Origin: Acinetobacter dispersus | GTDB lineage: Bacteria > Pseudomonadota > Gammaproteobacteria > Pseudomonadales > Moraxellaceae | Reading direction: 5' to 3' | Length of the DNA stretch: 64,000 nucleotides | NCBI RefSeq assembly: GCF_009884975.1 | Contig: NZ_CP041970.1 | Coordinates: 1,798,001 to 1,862,000, forward strand | In this document: piece by piece, positions 9,194-16,554 of the stretch | Numbering within the stretch: the stretch's first letter is position 1 | How the letters are laid out: each line of letters starts with the position of its first letter | Translations under genes and position numbers: made by a program | The notes under the pieces: model-generated | The model's database searches: none | What the model was told of the DNA's origin: nothing | The model's input: only the letters and a program-made list of their open reading frames with translations

Positions 9194-10357
9194 ATGAGCC
9201 AAGATCAATCATCATCCAATTCAGAACGTGATACAGATCAAGTGGACAACAAAACTGAAACTCAAGTATCTGAATCACCTCAAGCACAAGTGAGCGCGAC
9301 TGAGAATGTCGCACAGCCACAAGCTGAGACATCAAACTCAAATCAACAACAGCCTCCGACAGAACCACCAAAAAAAGGCAAGGCAAAAATCATCGGCCTG
9401 ATTATTTTAATTTTGCTTTTAGGTCTGATTGCCTTTGGTTTATGGAAAGCCTATCAACCACAAGCCATTGAATTACAAGGTCGGGTTGAATCTGAAACTG
9501 TACATATCAGCACCAAAGTACCGAGCCGTATTGAGGAGTTCTATGTGTCTGAAGGTCAGGCCGTTAAAAAAGGTCAGGCCTTAGTTCGTTTTGTCAGCCC
9601 TGAATTAGAGGCTAAAAAAGAACAGGCACAAGCCGCATTACAAAGTGCGACCGCTTTTCATTCAACCGTGTATCGTGGCGCACAACAAGAAAATATCGAT
9701 ACGCTCTATGCCAACTGGCAAGCGATGAAAACCCAAGCTGAATTAGCAGCAACAACCTACAAGCGTGGTGAAACCTTATTTCAACAAGGCGTGATTTCTC
9801 GCCAACGTCGAGATGAAATGCTTGCAGCACAAACCTCTGCACGTGAAACAGCCGAGGCATCGTACCAACAATATGCGCGTGCCAAACGTGGCAGTACAGA
9901 ACAGCAAAAATCAACGGCTGATGCACAGGTTGCTATGGCACAAGCAGCGGTGAAAGAAGCCAATGCCTTGACTGAGGAAACTAAACTGTATTCACCAACA
10001 GATGGTACTGTGTCTAAAACCTATGGCAAACCGACTGAACTGGTTGCGACAGCTGTGCCTGTGGTCAGTATTATCGAAGATCATGATTTGTGGGTCAGCT
10101 TAAATGTCCGCGAAGACATGTATAGCTCTGTTTATAAAATGAAAACGATTGAAGGCTTTATTCCTGCACTCAATCGTAAAGAAACGTTCAAAGTCAAAAA
10201 TATTGATGCTGAAGGTGACTTTGCAACCATCAAAACTACACGCCAAACAGGCGGTTATGATATTCGCAGTTTCAAATTTCACCTTGTACCAGAACAAAGT
10301 ATTCCAGATTTAAAAGTCGGTATGAGTGTGTTATTTAAAATTGAAGAGGCAAAATAA
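9194..10357 (+). CDS. HlyD-family periplasmic adaptor subunit
   Basis: This is the membrane-fusion protein linking inner-membrane permeases to the TolC-like duct. The 387-aa protein has a Gln/Ser/Thr/Pro-rich cytoplasmic N-terminus (about 60 residues), one membrane anchor (IIGLIILILLLGLIAFGL) and a lipoyl/barrel half-motif (GRVESETVHISTKVPSRI). A helical hairpin (about 135-250) and the matching lipoyl half (LYSPTDGTVSKTYG) follow. ATG at 9194 is preceded by GGAGA. It resembles YhiI/EmrA-type adaptors. The unusually long polar tail before the anchor is odd for the family. Confidence 0.9.
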   Translation: MSQDQSSSNSERDTDQVDNKTETQVSESPQAQVSATENVAQPQAETSNSNQQQPPTEPPKKGKAKIIGLIILILLLGLIAFGLWKAYQPQAIELQGRVESETVHISTKVPSRIEEFYVSEGQAVKKGQALVRFVSPELEAKKEQAQAALQSATAFHSTVYRGAQQENIDTLYANWQAMKTQAELAATTYKRGETLFQQGVISRQRRDEMLAAQTSARETAEASYQQYARAKRGSTEQQKSTADAQVAMAQAAVKEANALTEETKLYSPTDGTVSKTYGKPTELVATAVPVVSIIEDHDLWVSLNVREDMYSSVYKMKTIEGFIPALNRKETFKVKNIDAEGDFATIKTTRQTGGYDIRSFKFHLVPEQSIPDLKVGMSVLFKIEEAK

Positions 10358-10360
10358 GCG

Positions 10361-11491
10361 ATGTTTGCAGTGATGCTGCGGGAATTGCGCTATTTAAAAC
10401 GCCATAAAGTTGATCTCTTTATGGCGGTCATTGCCCCTTTGCTAGTGATTCTGTTATTTGGCAGTATGTTTTCCGCTGGTAAAGCGGAACATTTACCTAT
10501 TGTGGTGATTGATCAAGATCAAAGTGAAATGAGCCGTAAAGTGATTCATGCACTCAGCATCAATCACACCTTGAAAGTAAAAACCATTACTGCCAGCCAA
10601 GATGAAGCTGAACGACTCATCAATAAAACCGAAGCTTGGGGATTCGTGATGATCCCTGAGGGGGCTGAGCAACGCCTGGTCAAAGCGCAAGATGCTCAGA
10701 TCAGCATTGCCTATAACCAATCCTTTTTTAGTATTGGTAATACCATTTCCTCTGCTATGTTGATCAGCACCTTGAATGGTATGGCGGATTATATGGGGCA
10801 AAGCTATTTAGCTAATACTATTCCCTATTTAGATATGCCCACACCGCATATCAAGATCTCAACTCTATATAACCCAAGCATGAGTTATGAACTGTTTCTG
10901 GAACCTTTTATGGTGCCAGCAGTCTTACATTTATTACTGTGCTGTTGCGTGGCTTTTGCTATCGGGCAGGAATTTAAACGCAAGACTGTCGGTGAATGGG
11001 TAAACTCAAAACAAATTATCTCTAGCCTACTTGGTAAAGTCCTGCTCTATGTCTTTATTTTTTGCGCTTGGACTTGGTGCTGGATGTTCTGGCTCGCACA
11101 TATTCGTGGTTACTTTATCGCGGGTTCACTTACACTGATCCTTGTTGCACAGTTTTTGCTGTATTTTGCTTATGCCGTGATTAGCAGTACTGTGGTTTTG
11201 GCAACACAGAATTTACCTAAAACCTTTGGTTTTATCGCACTCTACGGTGGATCATCACCAAGCTTTTCTGGAATTACATTACCACTCAATAATGCACCCG
11301 CATTTACTCAATTTTGGTCGATGATTATTCCTTACACGCCTTACGCTAAATTGCAGACCGAGCAATGGATTATTGGCAGTGATATTTATGTTTCATTGGT
11401 TCCATTTGGTATATTACTGATCTTTGCAGGGTTATTCTTTGCGTTGAGCGTGCGTCTGTTAAAGAAAAATACTCAGGAGCTTTGTTCATGA
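10361..11491 (+). CDS. ABC-2 type transporter permease (first of two)
   Basis: This 376-aa inner-membrane protein has one N-terminal membrane segment (about 20-38), an extracytoplasmic domain of ~140 residues (VVIDQDQSEMSRK onward) and five to six C-terminal segments. This is the ABC2_membrane_3 architecture (YhhJ/YbhR type). The gene starts three bases after the HlyD gene and overlaps the next permease by ATGA. No ATPase domain is fused to it and none is encoded in the operon. The substrate is unknown. Confidence 0.88.
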   Translation: MFAVMLRELRYLKRHKVDLFMAVIAPLLVILLFGSMFSAGKAEHLPIVVIDQDQSEMSRKVIHALSINHTLKVKTITASQDEAERLINKTEAWGFVMIPEGAEQRLVKAQDAQISIAYNQSFFSIGNTISSAMLISTLNGMADYMGQSYLANTIPYLDMPTPHIKISTLYNPSMSYELFLEPFMVPAVLHLLLCCCVAFAIGQEFKRKTVGEWVNSKQIISSLLGKVLLYVFIFCAWTWCWMFWLAHIRGYFIAGSLTLILVAQFLLYFAYAVISSTVVLATQNLPKTFGFIALYGGSSPSFSGITLPLNNAPAFTQFWSMIIPYTPYAKLQTEQWIIGSDIYVSLVPFGILLIFAGLFFALSVRLLKKNTQELCS

Positions 11492-12576
11492 AGTCATTTT
11501 TCAGTTATTACTTACAGACCTTTAAAAATATTTTTGCCAATAGCTCGGTGTTTACCACGCTCATTGCCGCAATCTTGCTCTATAGTTTTTTCTATCCAAC
11601 TGCCTATAAAGCACAAACCGCTGAAGATATTCCGATTGTAATTGTGGATGAAGAACAGAGCATTTTGACCTCAAAAATCATTAGCCAAGCGTCTAATAGT
11701 CCGCATATCAAAATCATCACTGTGACAGATAACTTTCTTGAAGCACAGCGCATGGTGAAAAACCAGCAAGCTGAAGGTATTTTGTTATTACCAGAAAACC
11801 TGACCAATAGTTTAAAACGCGGTGAAATGGGCGGCATTGGCCTGTACTTGAGCACGGCTTATTTCATTCGAACCAAAGAAGTAGGTGTAGGTTTAGCAGG
11901 TTCTATTGAATATACGCTAAAAGAGCACTTAGAAAAGTTCGGCAATGCCTCTGCTTTTGAGCCTGAACTTTCGATCCACCAAATTCCATTGTTTAACACA
12001 ATGTCTGGTTATGGCAGTTATATCTTCCCTGCTGTGGCCAGTTTAATTATTCACCAGACTATTCTGCTCGGTCTGGCGATGCTGATTGCCAGTTACCGTG
12101 AACAAGACTGGGTAGCAAAACCTGTAGAATTCTGGGCCACTTTTGCAGCCATCTTTACTACAGGTTGTTTAGGTTGCCTGTACTTATTTGGCTTTACCTT
12201 CTGGTTATATGAATATCCACATGGGGGCAATTTTTGGGGCATGCTGCTTGCTGTACCAATCTATGTCAGCTGTGTGATTGGTTTGGGTATGTTGGTCGGT
12301 TCACTGGTTGATATGCCAGAACGGGTTGGTCATTTAATTGTGGTGACCTCTGTCCCATTGTTCTTATTAACTGGTACCGCATGGCCACATGAAGCCATGC
12401 CGCATTGGATGCAATGGTTTGCATGGACACTGCCTTCAACCCATGGGGTACAACTCTTTGTACAACTTAATCAGATGGGTGTTCCCACCGCAATTGTGGT
12501 GCCAAAACTAATTTATCTTACGACAGTCGCTGCAATATTATTGGCAATTTCTTATTATCGTCTGGTTAAAAAATAG
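11488..12576 (+). CDS. ABC-2 type transporter permease (second of two)
   Basis: This 362-aa protein is paralogous in layout to its upstream neighbour: a membrane anchor, a periplasmic domain beginning IPIVIVDEEQS, then five membrane segments with the MPERVGHL and LFLLTGTAWPHEAMP stretches typical of ABC-2 permeases. AGGAGC lies eight bases before ATG 11488. The alternative TTG at 11482 is too close to it. The pair probably forms a heterodimeric pore. The ATPase must come from another locus, or the complex works without one. Confidence 0.88.
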   Translation: MKSFFSYYLQTFKNIFANSSVFTTLIAAILLYSFFYPTAYKAQTAEDIPIVIVDEEQSILTSKIISQASNSPHIKIITVTDNFLEAQRMVKNQQAEGILLLPENLTNSLKRGEMGGIGLYLSTAYFIRTKEVGVGLAGSIEYTLKEHLEKFGNASAFEPELSIHQIPLFNTMSGYGSYIFPAVASLIIHQTILLGLAMLIASYREQDWVAKPVEFWATFAAIFTTGCLGCLYLFGFTFWLYEYPHGGNFWGMLLAVPIYVSCVIGLGMLVGSLVDMPERVGHLIVVTSVPLFLLTGTAWPHEAMPHWMQWFAWTLPSTHGVQLFVQLNQMGVPTAIVVPKLIYLTTVAAILLAISYYRLVKK

Positions 12577-12586
12577 TATTTTTCGC

Positions 12587-12603
12587 TTTAAGTTGATATT
12601 AAG
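12587..12603 (+). promoter_or_regulatory. Candidate PmrA box
   Basis: The half-sites TTTAAG (12587-12592) and ATTAAG (12598-12603) are direct repeats separated by exactly five bases (TTGAT). This matches the HTTAAD-N5-HTTAAD form reported for Acinetobacter PmrA. A -10-like CATATT follows at 12614-12619. It lies 11 bases after the permease stop and 91 bases before the deacetylase start. Binding has not been shown. A/T-rich six-mers occur by chance, so the gene context carries much of the weight. Confidence 0.55.
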
Positions 12604-12634
12604 GATCTCTTGGCATATTGCTTCAATCGTAGAC

Positions 12635-12671
12635 ATTAAAAGGTAAGGCCAAATTGGGCTTACCTTTTAAT
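12635..12671 (+). terminator. Inverted repeat between exporter operon and glycan operon (terminator or leader attenuator)
   Basis: Arms of 16 bases at 12635-12650 and 12656-12671 pair with one mismatch around a five-base loop. The core is GGTAAGGCC / GGGCTTACC with A-tract and T-tract flanks. It fits a terminator for the exporter operon. However, it lies downstream of the putative PmrA promoter, so the glycan-operon transcript would carry it in its leader. The T run is only four bases long. Confidence 0.65.
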
Positions 12672-12693
12672 CCATCTGAATTGAGGCATGGAT

Positions 12694-13488
12694 ATGGCCA
12701 AAGTATGCTATTGCGCTGATGACTTCGCAATGAATCCTGAGATTTCAGATGCGATTCTATTGCTCATCAAAACAGGTGCTTTACATGCAACTTCTTGCAT
12801 GACACAAGCGGAGCATTGGCCTATTGCAGCACAACAGCTCAAGCCAATCTCCAATAATATTGATGTCGGCTTACACCTAAATTTCACCCATAGATTTAGC
12901 TCAGCAAGCACAATATTCTCATTGCCAATATTAATGCTTAAAGCATGGAGCCGACAGCTAGACAACAGACTTATTCAACAAAGTATTGAACAACAGTGGA
13001 ATGCATTTGTTGAGGCCATGGGGAAACAACCTGACTTTATCGATGGACATCAACATATTCACCAATTTCCCATCATTCGGGATGTTTTGGTTACTTTCCT
13101 TAAACAACAAAATTTTCAAGGTTGGATTAGAAACCTACAACACTCAATCACAGCTCCGCACTATTTGATTAAAACTCGCTTACTGTCACGACTAGGGGCA
13201 GCTACGCTAGCCTCAATATGCCAGCAACAGAACATTCGGCAAAATCGATATTTTGCAGGGGTCTATAATTTTGAATCCAACAACTATGCCCTTTTAAATC
13301 AACAGTGGTTGCAGCAGGCTCAGGATAACTTACTGATCATGTGCCACCCTGCTACGCAAGTAATTGATCAACATGACCCCATTTCAGTTGCACGCGTTCA
13401 AGAATTCCATTATTTGAATTCAGCCCAATTTCATTCTGACTGTCAGCGCTATCACATCTCACTGAGCCCAATGGATACATTATTATGA
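12694..13488 (+). CDS. naxD: ChbG/YdjC-family sugar deacetylase, NaxD-like
   Basis: This enzyme is probably a metal-dependent deacetylase acting on an N-acetylated sugar carried on undecaprenyl phosphate. At 264 aa it shows ADDFAMNPEISDAI with the paired metal-binding Asp near the N-terminus, GLHLNFTH, DGHQHIHQFP with HxH, and MCHPA, all YdjC-fold landmarks. ATG 12694 is preferred because GAGG lies seven bases before it; the ATG at 12688 is only one base away. The gene overlaps the following GT2 gene by ATGA. NaxD of Francisella and Acinetobacter deacetylates the galactosamine precursor added to lipid A. The neighbours here make that role likely. HpnK- or ChbG-type activity is the alternative. 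Confidence 0.82.
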   Translation: MAKVCYCADDFAMNPEISDAILLLIKTGALHATSCMTQAEHWPIAAQQLKPISNNIDVGLHLNFTHRFSSASTIFSLPILMLKAWSRQLDNRLIQQSIEQQWNAFVEAMGKQPDFIDGHQHIHQFPIIRDVLVTFLKQQNFQGWIRNLQHSITAPHYLIKTRLLSRLGAATLASICQQQNIRQNRYFAGVYNFESNNYALLNQQWLQQAQDNLLIMCHPATQVIDQHDPISVARVQEFHYLNSAQFHSDCQRYHISLSPMDTLL

Positions 13489-14465
13489 TAAACAGTCCAT
13501 TTCTATCTTGCGTAGTCCCTGCCTACAATGAAGCAGAAAACCTTAAAAAGTTTATTCCAGCTTTAGCACAACAACTTGAACAACAAAATTTACGCTACGA
13601 GATCATTATTATTGATGACGGTAGTCAGGACGATAGCGTAGTCATTTTACAGCATATGCTTGAGGACTACCCGTTAAGAATAGTCACCCTCTCTCGTAAT
13701 TTTGGTAAAGAAGCAGCCTTAAGTGCAGGTCTGGACTACGTTACAGGCGACGCGACCTTATTGATCGATGCCGATTTTCAGCATCCTTTAAATGCCATTC
13801 CAACCATGATTCAACTCTGGAAAGATGGCTATGACATGGTGTATGGCATTCGGGATCGAAGCACAGAATCATGGCTCAAAAAAGTCTTTACTCAAGGCTA
13901 TTATCACGTTTTGAATTTAAGTTCTTCGGTCAACATCCCTGAAAATGCGGGTGATTTTCGCCTATTGGATGCAAAAGTCGTTGAAGCTGTAAGAAAACTT
14001 CCTGAAAAGAACCGTTATATGAAAGGGTTGTATGCATGGGTTGGTTTCAAGAGTATTGGGATCCACTTTACGGAGCAACAGCGTCAACATGGGCGATCAA
14101 GTTTTAATTTTAAAGCCTTGCTTCAACTGGCAATGTCAGGATTGACTGGCTTTTCCGATTTACCACTACGCTTATGTATTTATCTCGGTGCATTACTTGC
14201 ACTATTTGCAATGAGTTACGGCGTCTGGATCATTATTGAAACGATGATTGAAGGTATCCGTGTACCTGGTTGGGCCACGTTGGCTGCTGGAATGACACTT
14301 TTAGGTGGTATCCAACTACTCTGTATTGGGATTTTAGGTGAATATATTGGGCGTATTTATGCGGAAGTTAAAAACCGTCCCAAATATATTGTTTCTGCCG
14401 AGTATTCACATAGCCATGCTAAACCTTTCGTACATGATAAGCAAAATAATGTAGTTTCTCTCTAA
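13485..14465 (+). CDS. GT2 polyprenyl-phosphate glycosyltransferase (ArnC/GtrB/FlmF type)
   Basis: This enzyme transfers a sugar from a nucleotide donor to undecaprenyl phosphate at the cytoplasmic face. The 326-aa protein has an N-terminal GT-A domain with VVPAYNEAENL, IIIDDGSQDDS and DADFQHPL, where the metal-binding DxD equivalent lies. Two C-terminal membrane segments (about 230-300) follow. EYIGRIYAEVKNRPKY is the usual tail. It overlaps the deacetylase upstream (ATGA) and GtrA downstream (TAATG), so the operon is tightly coupled. The sugar is inferred to be HexNAc from the deacetylase neighbour, not seen directly. Confidence 0.9.
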   Translation: MINSPFLSCVVPAYNEAENLKKFIPALAQQLEQQNLRYEIIIIDDGSQDDSVVILQHMLEDYPLRIVTLSRNFGKEAALSAGLDYVTGDATLLIDADFQHPLNAIPTMIQLWKDGYDMVYGIRDRSTESWLKKVFTQGYYHVLNLSSSVNIPENAGDFRLLDAKVVEAVRKLPEKNRYMKGLYAWVGFKSIGIHFTEQQRQHGRSSFNFKALLQLAMSGLTGFSDLPLRLCIYLGALLALFAMSYGVWIIIETMIEGIRVPGWATLAAGMTLLGGIQLLCIGILGEYIGRIYAEVKNRPKYIVSAEYSHSHAKPFVHDKQNNVVSL

Positions 14466-14848
14466 TGCAAACTCATGTCCTACAATTTTTTCGTTTTGGT
14501 ATTGTTGGTTTGATTGCAGCACTTTCACACTATTTTCTTGTGATATTGCTGATTCGGCCTCAATACCAAGTGTCACTAAAATATGCAAATCTGTTCGCCT
14601 TTCTCACGGCTTTCTGGATCAGCTACTTTGGTCATCGTATTTTTACTTTTCAAGCCATACACCTTAAGCATAGGGAAACACTGAAGAAGTTTATCGTCGT
14701 GGCTGGACTGGGATTCATGTTGAATGAATCTGTTTTATTAATCAGCCACCATTACCTTGATACCCCTATTTCCATACTGATTATTTTTAGTATTGGCATT
14801 ACTTCAATTTTTACTTTTTTGCTCAACCGTTATTTTGCATTTCAATAA
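14465..14848 (+). CDS. GtrA-family membrane protein (putative lipid-linked sugar flippase)
   Basis: This 127-aa protein has four predicted membrane segments, with FRFGIVGLIAA at the start and FLLNRYFAF at the end, as in GtrA proteins. The family is thought to flip undecaprenyl-phosphate-sugars to the periplasm, which is the role of ArnE/F in the aminoarabinose pathway. Its start shares one base with the GT2 stop, and the GT39 gene follows after 14 bases. Function is inferred from family and context. Confidence 0.85.
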   Translation: MQTHVLQFFRFGIVGLIAALSHYFLVILLIRPQYQVSLKYANLFAFLTAFWISYFGHRIFTFQAIHLKHRETLKKFIVVAGLGFMLNESVLLISHHYLDTPISILIIFSIGITSIFTFLLNRYFAFQ

Positions 14849-14862
14849 TAAGGATTCAACAT

Positions 14863-16509
14863 ATGCAACAATGGCTACGATCATCTAAATTTTTACTTAT
14901 CTTTTTACCCGTTTGGTTATTGATGAGCTCATGGATTCGTCCACTATCTGTACCAGATGAAGGACGATATGGGGATATTAGTCGCGCAATGCTTGAATCA
15001 GGAGACTGGCTGATTCCACGTATTAACGGCTTACCTTTTATGCACAAACCACCTTTATTACATTGGCTCTCTACCGCTTTTATGGAGATATTTGGCCTTC
15101 ATCCTTGGGTATTACGCCTTATTCCTACTTTAGCTGGCAGTATAATGCTGATCAGTCTTTTTATCTTTTTAAAAAAGCATGTTTCGGAACATATTGCTCA
15201 GTTAACCATTATTATCTTAGCAACCAGTCTTTTGTTCTATGGCAGTAGTGAATATATCAACCATGATCTACTAGTCGCTTCATGGATAACCGTTTGTATT
15301 CTGAGTTTTGTTGACTTTAGCCTTTCAGGTAAAAAAACCGTTCTATTTTTAGGCTACTTTGCTGCTGCAGCAGGCTTTCTCAGTAAAGGTCTAATCGGTG
15401 TCTTGATCCCAGGACTAGTATTATTGCCTTGGCTACTCTACACGCGTCAATGGAAACAAATTCCAGCCTTACTCAACCCATTTGCAATTCTGTTCTTCCT
15501 TGCTCTGACAGCACCATGGGTTTATCTGGTTCAATTAAAATACCCGCAATTTTTACATTATTTCTTCATTGATCAACAATTTAGTCGTTTTAGTTCGAAT
15601 GGATTTAATAATAAGCAACCTTGGTTTTTCTACTATCTCATTCTATTTGTAAGCTTTTTACCGTGGTTGTTTGTGAATCGTTTTAGATTCTCAAAACGTA
15701 TTTTTCAAGCATCACTGCCTTCTTCTTTGCTCGCTCTCTGCCTCTGGTGGTTTATATCGGTGAGTATTTTCTTTTCCATCCCCCCTTCAAAATTAGCTGG
15801 TTATATCCTCCCTGCCGTACCACCTTTAGCCATTTTACTAGCTGTCACAGTACGCCCTATTCTAGATAATTTTGATAAGAGCAAACTTCAAATCTGGGGT
15901 CCTGCTACCTTTATCTTTATTTTAGGGCTTGGGATCATTTTAGTGCCACATTTCATAAAGAATAATCATGCTTTTTATACCAGTCACGCTATTCAAATTT
16001 ACATGATTGGCACGACTCTATGCATTGTTCCTTTTAGCTTAATGCTGTTATTTAAACTGAAGAAAATAGATTATTTAACCGCAATTTTCTTAAGCTTAAT
16101 TCTATTTTGTACGTCTATTTCAGCAGCAGTGCGCGTTCTAGACACTAAGAACAATGCTGCCCAAGTCGACTTTGCAAAATCGATGAATCCCAAATCAGAT
16201 GTGGTCTTTTATTACAATTACTTCTACGACATTCCTTTTTTATTAGACTTAAAAAAACCAGTTTATATTGTCAATGATTGGGATAGTGTAAAAACAGATA
16301 ACTCATCTTTAGAACTTAAAGATGGCTTGCTATTTGAACCTGAGCGTAAACAATATTTATGGAATAAGCAGCAGCTCCAAAACATGTTAAAACAGAACCA
16401 GCCAGTAGTTGTTGTGAGTAACCCTGGCGGCTACAAACCAGATCATCCCAACGTTAAAGTTCTGCATTACCGCAACTATGATGTATTTCTAATCAACCAA
16501 AATTTTTAA
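14863..16509 (+). CDS. ArnT-like GT39 glycosyltransferase
   Basis: This periplasm-facing GT-C enzyme moves a sugar from undecaprenyl phosphate to lipid A or another acceptor. The 548-aa protein has the PMT/ArnT signature PDEGRYGDISRAMLESGDW near residues 29-47, in which D and E are the catalytic acidic pair region. HKPPLLHWL follows, with about 12 membrane segments and a C-terminal periplasmic domain (about 430-548). It is last in the operon and ends at a strong terminator. The closest functional analogues are ArnT and Francisella FlmK. The identity of the sugar is inferred. Confidence 0.87.
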   Translation: MQQWLRSSKFLLIFLPVWLLMSSWIRPLSVPDEGRYGDISRAMLESGDWLIPRINGLPFMHKPPLLHWLSTAFMEIFGLHPWVLRLIPTLAGSIMLISLFIFLKKHVSEHIAQLTIIILATSLLFYGSSEYINHDLLVASWITVCILSFVDFSLSGKKTVLFLGYFAAAAGFLSKGLIGVLIPGLVLLPWLLYTRQWKQIPALLNPFAILFFLALTAPWVYLVQLKYPQFLHYFFIDQQFSRFSSNGFNNKQPWFFYYLILFVSFLPWLFVNRFRFSKRIFQASLPSSLLALCLWWFISVSIFFSIPPSKLAGYILPAVPPLAILLAVTVRPILDNFDKSKLQIWGPATFIFILGLGIILVPHFIKNNHAFYTSHAIQIYMIGTTLCIVPFSLMLLFKLKKIDYLTAIFLSLILFCTSISAAVRVLDTKNNAAQVDFAKSMNPKSDVVFYYNYFYDIPFLLDLKKPVYIVNDWDSVKTDNSSLELKDGLLFEPERKQYLWNKQQLQNMLKQNQPVVVVSNPGGYKPDHPNVKVLHYRNYDVFLINQNF

Positions 16510-16511
16510 AT

Positions 16512-16541
16512 AAAAAAGGAAGCTCATTAGCTTCCTTTTTT
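16512..16541. terminator. Bidirectional terminator between ArnT-like gene and gyrA
   Basis: AAAAAAGGAAGCT and AGCTTCCTTTTTT surround a four-base loop. It lies immediately after the stop at 16509 and 14 bases from the gyrA stop on the other strand. Confidence 0.9.
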
Positions 16542-16554
16542 ATGATCAGAATAT

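Noticed and set aside
9612..9926. 104-codon minus-strand frame inside the HlyD gene
   Set aside because: It is a shadow of the adaptor coding sequence; His/Val/Arg-rich antisense composition.
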